Origin: HGM10611 sp964384805
GTDB taxonomy: Bacteria; Bacillota_I; Bacilli_A; ML615J-28; CAG-313
NCBI GenBank assembly: GCA_964384805.1
Contig: CAYLLO010000018.1
Location: 1 to 24,828, forward strand
DNA length: 24,828 nucleotides
Direction: 5' to 3'
Shown: positions 14,650 through 21,808 of the stretch, one piece after another
How positions within the stretch are numbered: the stretch's first letter is position 1
Layout: every line of letters begins with the position of its first letter
Position numbers and translations under genes: made by a program
Notes under the pieces: model-generated
Told to the model about the DNA's origin: nothing
Seen by the model: the letters and a program-made list of their open reading frames with translations, nothing else
The model's database searches: none

Positions 14650-15459
14650 TTAGTTCAAATAAAGATATTTAAATGCGTTTTGATGTTGATTGTATACTTC
14701 AATAAGATTATCTTTAGTAAGTAAACTATTTTCATATAAATAATTTAAATCGTAAAATTCACCATCTTTATAAGCCTTAAGAAGATACCGTGGAGCAGTA
14801 ATAAAATCTAAATTATCTATTTCTAAGTGATTTAATTCCTTATCGGAAGCCAATAAACTACTATTCATCACTACTATTTTATAATTATTATATGTTCCAT
14901 AATAATTACTAATTGTAGTAGAATAATATATTTCTTTTTCATCTTTAGAAAGATATTGGCTAATGTATTCACTAGTTATTTCATGTTCTATTTGGAGACC
15001 TAGTTGGGATTTTGTTTCTTGATATAGGCTAGGGTGATTTTGGATAAAATGCTCTTGAATATTTGGATAATAAACTTCATCTATCCATTCAGAATCTAAG
15101 ATTCCCATTTTTTTGCTTTTTAGATAATTATTAAAAGGCATTATTTTGGCTTGACTTTCATTATATAATACTATTTTAATATCTTGACTAGGATATCCAA
15201 AAACATATTGTTTATATTTAATCACACTTTCTTCAGTTACTGATGAAAAAGGATAGGTGTAACCTATTATATAAACATCATCATATTGCCCATAGAAATA
15301 TATTGGAGCATTTTTCGCATCATCAGATAAAATCTGGTCTCTAATTTCTTGTTCTTTCTCTTTACTTAATTCCGCAACGTAACCACCATTTCTTTGACAC
15401 GCTGAGAAAGAAAAGAGCAATCCTAAAAACATTGTAAAAATAATTATTTTTTTAATCAT
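14650..15459 (-). CDS. Lipoprotein of unknown function
   Basis: 269 aa. The signal peptide has its hydrophobic core at about 4-18 and a lipobox ending in SAC, with C21 lipidated. An upstream ATG at 15465 is in frame, but GGAGG (15466-15470) would touch it directly; it lies 6 nt from 15459, so the second Met is the start. The mature protein is rich in Tyr, Asn, Lys and Glu with no repeats or membrane segments. I do not recognise the domain. It is the last gene of an operon with an exported metallo-beta-lactamase-fold protein (18 bp gap) and a glycerophosphodiesterase, so it may act on the same extracellular substrate, but that is only context. Confidence 0.7.
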   Translation of the reverse strand: MIKKIIIFTMFLGLLFSFSACQRNGGYVAELSKEKEQEIRDQILSDDAKNAPIYFYGQYDDVYIIGYTYPFSSVTEESVIKYKQYVFGYPSQDIKIVLYNESQAKIMPFNNYLKSKKMGILDSEWIDEVYYPNIQEHFIQNHPSLYQETKSQLGLQIEHEITSEYISQYLSKDEKEIYYSTTISNYYGTYNNYKIVVMNSSLLASDKELNHLEIDNLDFITAPRYLLKAYKDGEFYDLNYLYENSLLTKDNLIEVYNQHQNAFKYLYLN

Positions 15460-15477
15460 TGTCATCCTCCCTCAATA

Positions 15478-16572
15478 TTATTTCCATTTACGATTCTTTT
15501 TAAACCAATCACTATCTTTTAAAATGGTATTGGAATAGGAACAATTAACTTCTACCCCTGCTAGAGTAGATAAAATAACAATATTACCATTTAATGAGGT
15601 ATACCCTTTATCACTATCATCAATAACACTAGTTACATATACTTGTTCAGTATAATTACAAATTCTAGAAATAAAATCTTGAGCAGGAAACATCTTATTA
15701 GGATTATCTGTATATTCATCACTTCCAGCACAGCAACAAATACAAATTATTTTAGGTTGAATGACTTCTAATAAGGCAGTTGAAGTTGCCGTAAAAGACC
15801 CATGATGACCTGCTTTAAAAACTTCTACCGCTGGTAAATCATTATGCTCAAGTAATTTTTTTTCGCCTTCTTCTTCTAAATCACCGGTAAATAAAAAGTG
15901 TCTATCCCCTTGATGTAACATTACACATACCGAATAATTATTTTCATTATTAGTTGGGTTTTCATAGTAGTAATTATATAAAATTTCTAGTTCAATCCCT
16001 TCACTAATTTCGTAAATTCGTTTCGCGCCATTTTCATTATTGTAACATTCTAAAGCCGTATAATGGGTTGCTCCTTCATTAATTTCAGCATCACGTTTTT
16101 TTACATAGTTTTGATATACTTTACTAGTTGCATTAGTCATTGGGAAATCAATAATCACTTCACAAACATATTGTTCAAAAATACCCATCTCACTCGAAGT
16201 TCCCACAAACCCCGCAATATGATCTTGATGAGCATGAGTTGCGATAACATACTCCAAAGTATTATCTGTTATATATTGATTTAAATAAGCCCCAATATCA
16301 TCAGCACTATTACCTCTTGAACCAGCATCAATCAAGATATCTGTATCTCCTGCTTTAATATACACAGCATCTCCAGTATATTTATTACCCAATTCTAAAA
16401 AATGAATTGATAATTCCCCACTAACAATATCTGCTTGTTCATCTTGATGATGAAAATATTCGTTAAAATATGGTTTTCCAAAATACCAAATTATGCTAAC
16501 TAAAATAACAATAATTAATGCTATAATGATTTGACTAAATTTTAATGTTTGTTTTTTCTTTCTTTTGGCCAT
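15478..16572 (-). CDS. Membrane-anchored metallo-beta-lactamase-fold hydrolase, ComEC C-terminal-domain-like
   Basis: 364 aa. A basic N terminus (KRKKK), one membrane helix (about 13-31), then an exported hydrolase domain. MBL metal motifs are intact: HAHQDH (H113, H115, D117, H118), TGDLE with D231, and GHHGS (H256, H257). The LSIHFLELGN start and GHHGS end resemble the extracellular MBL domain of the competence protein ComEC and stand-alone ComEC-like hydrolases, so a phosphodiester substrate such as DNA or a wall or lipid phosphate is plausible. An unusual cysteine cluster, C277/C279/C280/C281, follows the last motif. It sits 5 bp after the GDPD gene in one operon. The fold call is firm and the substrate is unknown. 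Confidence 0.82.
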   Translation of the reverse strand: MAKRKKKQTLKFSQIIIALIIVILVSIIWYFGKPYFNEYFHHQDEQADIVSGELSIHFLELGNKYTGDAVYIKAGDTDILIDAGSRGNSADDIGAYLNQYITDNTLEYVIATHAHQDHIAGFVGTSSEMGIFEQYVCEVIIDFPMTNATSKVYQNYVKKRDAEINEGATHYTALECYNNENGAKRIYEISEGIELEILYNYYYENPTNNENNYSVCVMLHQGDRHFLFTGDLEEEGEKKLLEHNDLPAVEVFKAGHHGSFTATSTALLEVIQPKIICICCCAGSDEYTDNPNKMFPAQDFISRICNYTEQVYVTSVIDDSDKGYTSLNGNIVILSTLAGVEVNCSYSNTILKDSDWFKKNRKWK

Positions 16573-16577
16573 ATATA

Positions 16578-17273
16578 TTACCTTTCTTCAAATACATTCG
16601 TTGTCACAAAATCTACCCCACATTCAATCACTCTTTGTAAATCGTCGGTGCTATCAACGGTCCAACAATTAACAATTAACCCTTTTTCATGGAAACGATT
16701 AACTAGTTCTTTAGTTACTAAATCATGTCTAATATCTAAATCTATTTGGTTTTCTAAGCAAATTTCGACATTTTTTTCACTAAAAAACATTCCTACTAAA
16801 AATTGAACTTTATAATCAGGATATTTCTTACGGATATATAATACAATATCCATAGTATAACAAATAATTATACTTTGATCATACATTTCTTCTCCTTTTA
16901 AAATATTCATTAATTCATCAATTTTTTCCGTTGTAAATCCCCATTTAATATCAATTATTGGAACTTTTTTATAATGCTTACATATCCTAAAATATTCTAA
17001 TGGTGAGGCTATTTGATAATCATAGGTATGATAATTAAGTTTTTGATGAAGTTTAATGGTCGGTACTTCTTCTTTTGTTAAATCTCTAGTATAGCGATTT
17101 ATTCCTGCTAACCGATTTAAATCATCGTCATGATAAATAATCATATGACCATCTTTTAATAATGTTATATCCGCCTCAATTCCATAATATTTTCCACATC
17201 CTGCCACGATAAAGCTTTCAATAGTATTTTCTAGTTCTTTACGTGGACACCCGCGATGAGCTATAAATCTCAT
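16578..17273 (-). CDS. Glycerophosphodiester phosphodiesterase family protein
   Basis: 231 aa, a TIM-barrel GDPD domain over the full length with no signal peptide, so cytoplasmic. Core motifs are HRG (6-8), ENT at 15-17, EAD (33-35: E33, D35) and the second catalytic His at H48 (YHDD). The family releases glycerol 3-phosphate from glycerophosphodiesters made by phospholipid or lipoteichoic acid turnover. It is the first gene of a three-gene operon, with promoter 17296-17324 and AAAGGAG as SD. The next gene, an exported MBL hydrolase, starts 5 bp after its stop. The C-terminal NCWTVDSTDDL segment (about 205-215) is also typical of the family. Confidence 0.9.
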   Translation of the reverse strand: MRFIAHRGCPRKELENTIESFIVAGCGKYYGIEADITLLKDGHMIIYHDDDLNRLAGINRYTRDLTKEEVPTIKLHQKLNYHTYDYQIASPLEYFRICKHYKKVPIIDIKWGFTTEKIDELMNILKGEEMYDQSIIICYTMDIVLYIRKKYPDYKVQFLVGMFFSEKNVEICLENQIDLDIRHDLVTKELVNRFHEKGLIVNCWTVDSTDDLQRVIECGVDFVTTNVFEER

Positions 17274-17295
17274 AAATACCTTCTCCTTTTATTCC

Positions 17296-17324
17296 ATTAT
17301 ACGCTTTTTTTTAATATTTTTCAA
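17296..17324 (-). promoter_or_regulatory. Promoter of the GDPD/MBL/lipoprotein operon
   Basis: - strand TTGAAA (17324-17319), a 17-bp spacer and a perfect TATAAT (17301-17296). The leader to the ATG at 17273 is about 15 nt. Confidence 0.8.
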
Positions 17325-17342
17325 AGTAAAAAATAAGGTTTC

Positions 17343-17373
17343 AAAAAGGATTTACAAATTACTGTAAATCCTT
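17343..17373 (-). terminator. Terminator of the mscS-coaX operon
   Basis: A perfect 11-bp stem, 17346-17356 with 17363-17373, with a 6-nt loop and a T run on the - strand. The stem overlaps the TAA stop (17372-17374) of the last gene. Confidence 0.82.
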
Positions 17374-17743
17374 ATATTCTTAGTATTAAGACTTCTTGAA
17401 TTTCTTGTAAATTTATTGAAACATTTTCACCATTTTGTTTGATTAATAGTTTTTCATCATCTTTATAGAAGGGGATCCCCTCAAAGTGTTGGGATATCGT
17501 TACAATATCACATATTACTGGTTTAGCAATTTGATAAAGATCAACCACACTATCTAATTTATTTAAAATTTCCGCATCTACTTCTTTATTTATGACAACT
17601 TCTTCAACTTCTTCATGTTTATCATCTACGGGTGGTTTTTCTTTTTTAATCGTATCATATCTACTATCATAAACCGTTCTTCCTTGAGGAAGGCCTTTTG
17701 TTGTAACTGTCTCAATAAACATTAATGGATCAGAATTTAACAT
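17372..17743 (-). CDS. Unknown protein, possibly CotO-like
   Basis: 123 aa, soluble. A short N-terminal PLMFIET element is followed by an acidic, Val/Glu/Lys-rich linker (about 30-60). The C-terminal domain starts KPVICDI and runs through a small beta pattern: FEGIPFYKDDEKLLIKQ, then VSINLQEIQEVLIL. This layout recalls the spore coat protein CotO of Bacilli, whose C terminus has a similar beta domain, but the match is from memory and may be a general small-barrel fold. The in-frame ATG at 17758 has no SD; AGGTG (17749-17753) sits 5 nt before 17743, so 17743 is chosen. Last gene of the operon behind coaX, with a perfect palindrome in the gap. Confidence 0.5.
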   Translation of the reverse strand: MLNSDPLMFIETVTTKGLPQGRTVYDSRYDTIKKEKPPVDDKHEEVEEVVINKEVDAEILNKLDSVVDLYQIAKPVICDIVTISQHFEGIPFYKDDEKLLIKQNGENVSINLQEIQEVLILRI

Positions 17744-17751
17744 TTTATCAC

Positions 17752-17770
17752 CTATCATATTATATGATAG
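17752..17770. repeat. Perfect 19-bp palindrome between coaX and the CotO-like gene
   Basis: CTATCATAT, a central T, then ATATGATAG. It fills the whole gap after the coaX stop and its edge enters the AGGTG ribosome binding site of the downstream gene. As RNA it would fold into an 8-bp hairpin with a 3-nt loop. There is no T tract, so it is not a terminator. Confidence 0.6.
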
Positions 17771-17771
17771 A

Positions 17772-18533
17772 TTATTGATTTTTATTATAAATAATTATTA
17801 AACCATCAATTAACAAGTTTGGCTCATAAACATATTCAAGATTTAAAATATCTTTGATTACTTCCGCAAGTCCTCCAGTTAAAATGACCTTAGCTTCTCC
17901 TAACTCATTTTTAATTCTTTGAACCATACCTTCAATCATTGATGCCGCCCCGTATAAACTACCGCTTTGAATACAAGTTGTGGTATCACGCCCAATAACC
18001 TTTTTCGGTACTTCTAAATTAACTTGTGAAAGTTTGGCAGCTGATGAAAAAAGACTATTTAGTGAACTTTGAATTCCTGGGGCAATAGCTCCACCTAGAA
18101 TTTCGCCTTTTCCGGTTACTACGACAAATTTAGTAGCCGTTCCTAAATCTACCACAATTAAATTTTCTGGATATTTATTGTATCCCGCAACTGCTCCAAC
18201 CAAAAGGTCTGCTCCAAGTTGTTTGGGGTTTTCAATTTTAATATTTAATCCGCTCTTAACTCCTTGACTAACAAATAATGGTTTCAAATGAAAATATTTT
18301 TCAAATACTCCCTTCATTACCTTATCAAGACCTGGTACAACCGATGAAATAATTACTCCTTTAATATTTTGAGGATTATATCCCCTACCTTTAAGGGTTT
18401 CTAAAAATTTAATTGCATATTCATCTTCAGTAATCATCACATTGGTCGCATAACGATAAATATCTTTAATTTGTTTATTATCAGTAATACCCATAACAAT
18501 GTGAGTATTACCTATATCTAAGCATAATAACAT
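17772..18533 (-). CDS. coaX: Type III pantothenate kinase
   Basis: 253 aa, normal length. It phosphorylates pantothenate, the first step of coenzyme A synthesis. ASKHA-fold motifs are in place: the phosphate-binding DIGNTHIVMG at 6-15, the pantothenate-binding GADLLVGAVAGY at 107-118 with the catalytic Asp at 109, and DLGTATKF at 129-136 with GGAIAPG following. It lies between mscS and a small unknown gene in a tight operon. SD AGGAG (18539-18543) is fused to the TAG stop of mscS. No other CoA or biotin gene is near. Confidence 0.95.
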   Translation of the reverse strand: MLLCLDIGNTHIVMGITDNKQIKDIYRYATNVMITEDEYAIKFLETLKGRGYNPQNIKGVIISSVVPGLDKVMKGVFEKYFHLKPLFVSQGVKSGLNIKIENPKQLGADLLVGAVAGYNKYPENLIVVDLGTATKFVVVTGKGEILGGAIAPGIQSSLNSLFSSAAKLSQVNLEVPKKVIGRDTTTCIQSGSLYGAASMIEGMVQRIKNELGEAKVILTGGLAEVIKDILNLEYVYEPNLLIDGLIIIYNKNQ

Positions 18534-18541
18534 ATTAACTC

Positions 18542-19423
18542 CTATTTATTTTTAATGTGTACATCTAATTGGTTATATGGTATTTCGATATTGGCACTAT
18601 CAAAGCTCTTCTTAATGCTTTCCATCATATCAAAATATACCCCCCAGTAATGTTCATTCTTCGTCCATACTTTAGTAGATATATTAATTTTACTTTCCCC
18701 ATGACTAGCAACACGAACAAATGGCCGCGGATCAAGTAAAATATTTGGTGTCTTCTCAATAACATTATAAATAACTTTTTGAGCTTTTTCAAAATCTTCA
18801 TCATATCTAATCGAGAAAGTTAAGTCAACACGGCGTAATTCTTTCTTAGAATAATTAACCATTGTCCCATTAGAAAGTGAGCCATTAGGAATAAAAACAA
18901 CTTTATTATCCGGAGTAACTATTTGGGTGTAAAAAATGCCGATTTCTTCAACCGTTCCACCTTCTCCTTGTGCTTCAATATAATCACCAATTCCAAATGG
19001 ACGCATAACTAAAATAACTATACCGCCAGCAAAATTACTCAATGTTCCATTAACTGCTAGTCCAACACCAACTCCTAAAGAACCTACAACGGTCCCAATT
19101 CCTGCTGTATCAATACCTACAAATCCTAAAAAACAAAGAATAGCTAAGCTCTTTAATCCATAACGAATCACTTTATAACCTAAAACCGTAATTGTTTTAT
19201 CTCGTTTTTTATTTTCCATCTGTTTCTTAAAACGTTTGGCAATAGCATTTATAATTTTACAAACAATAAATAAAACAATTAATCCGAAAACTAATTTTAA
19301 TCCTTCTGTTGAAAGCCATGTAGCAACTTCTTGAATTAATTCTGTAAATGAAAATGTGGTTGTTTCTGCTACCTCACCCTTGTTGGTTGCAACTTCTGCG
19401 AATAATAAACCTCTTAATAACAT
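18542..19423 (-). CDS. mscS: Small-conductance mechanosensitive channel
   Basis: 293 aa. MscS-type channels open under membrane tension and release solutes during osmotic downshock. Three hydrophobic segments (about 43-61, 84-104, 108-140) include the pore helix TM3 with its glycine/alanine pattern, VGSLGVGVGLAVNGTLSNF at about 113-131, then the RPFGIGDYIE (141-150) start of the beta domain. The C-terminal cytoplasmic part is complete. The first 25 residues are a non-conserved leader. AGGTG precedes the ATG by 9 nt. First gene of the mscS-coaX-17372 operon, with its own promoter at 19450-19478. Confidence 0.93.
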   Translation of the reverse strand: MLLRGLLFAEVATNKGEVAETTTFSFTELIQEVATWLSTEGLKLVFGLIVLFIVCKIINAIAKRFKKQMENKKRDKTITVLGYKVIRYGLKSLAILCFLGFVGIDTAGIGTVVGSLGVGVGLAVNGTLSNFAGGIVILVMRPFGIGDYIEAQGEGGTVEEIGIFYTQIVTPDNKVVFIPNGSLSNGTMVNYSKKELRRVDLTFSIRYDEDFEKAQKVIYNVIEKTPNILLDPRPFVRVASHGESKINISTKVWTKNEHYWGVYFDMMESIKKSFDSANIEIPYNQLDVHIKNK

Positions 19424-19449
19424 TTAATTTTACACCTACCTTCTGGGTA

Positions 19450-19478
19450 ATTATATCATTTTCAAATATCTTTGTCAC
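19450..19478 (-). promoter_or_regulatory. Promoter of the mscS-coaX operon
   Basis: - strand GTGACA (19478-19473), a 17-bp spacer, and TATAAT (19455-19450) with TGA before it (extended -10). Confidence 0.75.
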
Positions 19479-19502
19479 CCAAACAATCTCATATCAATAT
19501 TT

Positions 19503-20015
19503 TTACTTAGTATTCGATAATTCCCTTAAATATTTATCTACTTGTTTATGATTATGAAAAATAATAAATTTATTAGGATACTTTTTTTGTAAATTTCGAA
19601 AATACTTCTTTCTTTTGTGAGTTCGACTTCTAAATAAAATCCAATTAATAAACTCCCAATCTAGTGTTTCGGCACACCCTTTTGCCATATCATCTCGTGA
19701 GGTATATTGATATTTTTTATATCGACGATAGGCATTACGAATACAAGTAAAACGATTAAAATCAAAATAAAATAACAGATCACATTCAGCAAAACGAATA
19801 GGTGCCGCATTTTTGTAATTACCATCTATTACCCACGAATCATTAGTTAAAAACTCTTTGATTTGAACATCCATTACTTCATCAGGAATAATTTGCCAAT
19901 TAGGACCAAAATGAATAGTATCTAAATGAAGGATAGGAGCATTATAATGTTTAGCTAATGCTTTGGAAAAAGTTGATTTTCCACTTGCTGAAAAACCACA
20001 AACTTGAATTTTCAA
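19503..20015 (-). CDS. P-loop kinase of the FlaR / 'DNA topology modulation' (adenylate kinase-like) family
   Basis: 170 aa. Walker A GFSASGKST is at 7-15, followed by HLDTIHFGPNW (30-40), WVIDGNY (61-67) and an Arg-rich lid (RNAYRRY, about 93-99). This pattern belongs to small adenylate-kinase-like proteins annotated as topology modulation or FlaR proteins; their real substrate is not settled. The start codon is TTG: bases 20013-20015 read TTG on the - strand, an in-frame TAG lies two codons upstream, and a strong GGAGGTG (20023-20029) sits 7 nt away. The promoter is at 20044-20072. The gene is divergent from hsp20, 110 bp apart. No terminator was seen before mscS, but mscS has its own promoter. 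Confidence 0.82.
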   Translation of the reverse strand: MKIQVCGFSASGKSTFSKALAKHYNAPILHLDTIHFGPNWQIIPDEVMDVQIKEFLTNDSWVIDGNYKNAAPIRFAECDLLFYFDFNRFTCIRNAYRRYKKYQYTSRDDMAKGCAETLDWEFINWILFRSRTHKRKKYFRNLQKKYPNKFIIFHNHKQVDKYLRELSNTK

Positions 20016-20043
20016 GGGCTAACACCTCCATCTCAATTAAGAC

Positions 20044-20072
20044 ATTATAACATATTTTTAAAATTAAAACAA
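20044..20072 (-). promoter_or_regulatory. Promoter of the P-loop kinase gene
   Basis: - strand TTGTTT (20072-20067), a 17-bp spacer, and TATAAT (20049-20044) preceded by TGT (extended -10). It lies in the hsp20 divergent region. A convincing + strand hsp20 promoter was not found. Confidence 0.7.
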
Positions 20073-20125
20073 AGAAAATGTATGTCAAATACGATTTCAA
20101 CAAATAATACTTTTGGAGGTATTAT

Positions 20126-20536
20126 ATGGAAAATAAAAACTTTTACGCTTTAAGTCCCCTGTTTGATGACTTATTTGATTTCCCTTTTCTTGAAAGAAAA
20201 CACGAACATCATTATACTATGAAAACCGATATTGAAGAAAATGATACTAATTACTTATTATCTATCGATGTTCCTGGTTTAAAAAAAGAAGATATTGAAA
20301 TTTCTTTAGATGATGGCTATTTAGTAGTTAAAGCCAATATTAAAAAAGCTCCTCATGAAAACCAAAATACCTATCTTCGAAAAGAACGTTTTTTTGGTAC
20401 TTATACAAGAAGTTTTTATGTAGGTAGTTTTAATTTAGATTGTATTGAAGCAGGGCTTCATGATGGAGTGTTATATATTAGTATTCCCAAAGAATGTTGT
20501 AAAAAAGAAAATAAAAAAGTTATTCAAATCAAATAA
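20126..20536 (+). CDS. Small heat shock protein, Hsp20/alpha-crystallin family
   Basis: 136 aa. An ATP-independent holdase chaperone that keeps unfolding proteins soluble. The alpha-crystallin domain runs from about 32 to 122: MKTDIEE at its start, IDVPGLKKEDI (47-57), RKERFFGTYTRSF (85-97) and the A...GVL.I.IPK end (109-122). The C-terminal anchor is VIQIK, holding the I-x-I motif. The N-terminal arm is short (30 residues, His/Phe-rich), and CC at 124-125 is unusual. GGAGG lies 6 nt before the ATG. No CIRCE element and no good CtsR site is upstream. It is a single gene on the + strand ending in a two-level hairpin. Confidence 0.93.
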   Translation: MENKNFYALSPLFDDLFDFPFLERKHEHHYTMKTDIEENDTNYLLSIDVPGLKKEDIEISLDDGYLVVKANIKKAPHENQNTYLRKERFFGTYTRSFYVGSFNLDCIEAGLHDGVLYISIPKECCKKENKKVIQIK

Positions 20537-20560
20537 AACTTAAAAAGAGTTTAAAATATT

Positions 20561-20613
20561 AAAACACACACATTTTTCCGAAAATTATCCTCGGAATTAA
20601 GGTGTGTGTTTTT
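20561..20613. terminator. Two-level hairpin terminator between hsp20 and the DUF362 gene
   Basis: The outer stem has 11 perfect pairs (20561-20571 with 20602-20612). An inner stem has 6 pairs (20576-20581 with 20591-20596). A and T runs border both sides, so it can serve the two convergent genes. Confidence 0.8.
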
Positions 20614-20679
20614 ATATTTGGTAGAAAAGAAATTTTAGATTACATTCTAAACTTCATCCATTTTTTCTTTTTTGTCACT

Positions 20680-21564
20680 TTATTTTATTTCTATTAAACA
20701 ATATTCTTTGCGGCCTAAACCAATTGTTTCTCCTGCTTCAATTGTATGAATTCCATTACGTGATGTCACTCTTTCTAAAAAGTGTTCTTTACCAGGATCA
20801 TTAGAATTATATATTAAATCTATACATGCTTGATCAATAGAAACGGGATCTAATGAGGCTAAAATCCCCATATCTTTTATACATGGATCTTCTGCTACAC
20901 TACAACAATCACAATCAACTGACATATTACACATAATATTAATATAGGCAATATTCCCTTTAAATAAGTCAACAACTGATAACGCAGAGTCAGCCATTGC
21001 TTCTAAAAAATCATTTTGTTGTGCAATATTGGACCATAAAATATTTTGATCAATTACTTTACCAGCTGAATGAATATAACATTTACCCGCCGTTGAAGCA
21101 CACCCAATAGATAATTGTTTAATGGCTCCGCCATAACCTCCCATTGGATGGCCTTTAAAATGGGAAATTACAAGCATTGAATCATAAGTTTGAATATTTC
21201 TGCCAACATAGTTTTTTTGAATTTGTATACCGTTAGGAATTGATAATATCAAATCATCTCCTCCCGCATCCATAATATCTACATTAAAGTATTTTGTCCA
21301 TCCATGATAATCCATTAGAGCTTTATGTTTGAGGGTTTCATTTCTTTCTCCACCATAAGCTGTGTTACATTCTACAATCGTCCCTTTTACTTTTTCAACA
21401 AGAGGTTTTAGAAATTCTGGACGTAAAAAGTTCTGATTTCCTTTTTCTCCAGAATGTACTTTAACCGCAACCTTCCCTTTTAATTCAAAATCTAGGCATT
21501 CAAATATTTTAATTAAATTATCTTTAGTAATTTCTTTAATAAAATAAACTTTACTCTTTTCCAT
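20680..21564 (-). CDS. DUF362 family protein (uncharacterised Fe-S centre type) without ferredoxin insert
   Basis: 294 aa. Recognisable DUF362 features are KVAVKVHSGEKGN (31-43), VECNTAYGGERN (64-75), VISHFKGHPMGGYGGAIKQLSIGC (132-155) and DCDCC...ILASLDPVSIDQACIDL (218-250). Many members carry an internal 2x[4Fe-4S] ferredoxin-like segment of about 60 residues with two CxxCxxC motifs; here the sequence runs from the GC-ASTAGK region to the next helix without one. Several cysteines remain (C155, C162, C212, C218, C220, C221, C228), so a metal centre is still possible. The function of the family is unknown. GGGAG is 7 nt before the ATG. A good promoter (21659-21687) gives a leader of about 88 nt. 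Single-gene unit. Confidence 0.82.
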   Translation of the reverse strand: MEKSKVYFIKEITKDNLIKIFECLDFELKGKVAVKVHSGEKGNQNFLRPEFLKPLVEKVKGTIVECNTAYGGERNETLKHKALMDYHGWTKYFNVDIMDAGGDDLILSIPNGIQIQKNYVGRNIQTYDSMLVISHFKGHPMGGYGGAIKQLSIGCASTAGKCYIHSAGKVIDQNILWSNIAQQNDFLEAMADSALSVVDLFKGNIAYINIMCNMSVDCDCCSVAEDPCIKDMGILASLDPVSIDQACIDLIYNSNDPGKEHFLERVTSRNGIHTIEAGETIGLGRKEYCLIEIK

Positions 21565-21658
21565 AATTAAACTCCCATTTTAAAATTTTATTAATCCATC
21601 TATAATAAACTTACTTTCCCTCTAAGACTCCAACAATAACTACTAAGTCTTTTTTGTC

Positions 21659-21687
21659 ATTATAGCACACTTACATTTTTTTGTCTA
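21659..21687 (-). promoter_or_regulatory. Promoter of the DUF362 gene
   Basis: - strand TAGACA (21687-21682), a 17-bp spacer, and TATAAT (21664-21659) preceded by TGC (extended -10). The 88-nt leader can form a weak 6-7-bp stem with a long loop between about 21623 and 21653, which I could not tie to a known riboswitch. Confidence 0.75.
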
Positions 21688-21711
21688 TTTTAATTATTTG
21701 AAATGATAAAT

Positions 21712-21752
21712 AATTAAATAAAAAGTAGAAACTAATAGCTGAGTTCCTACTT
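21712..21752 (-). terminator. Terminator of the trkA-trkH operon
   Basis: An 11-bp stem (21723-21733 with 21742-21752, one G-U pair in the - strand RNA), an 8-nt loop and a TTTTTATTT tract on the - strand. Confidence 0.8.
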
Positions 21753-21808
21753 ATTTTTGATATTATTATTACTACTAAAAACAATCAAAATAGTATAAAA
21801 ATTTTTTA

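Noticed and set aside
20081..20110. CtsR or CIRCE heat-shock operator before hsp20
   Set aside because: GTCAAA at 20084-20089 matches one CtsR half-site, but the second copy at the right spacing does not fit. No CIRCE inverted repeat is present.
21565..21655. Riboswitch or T-box in the 88-nt leader of the DUF362 gene
   Set aside because: Only a weak stem with a large loop could be drawn. No T-box sequence or known riboswitch core was recognised.
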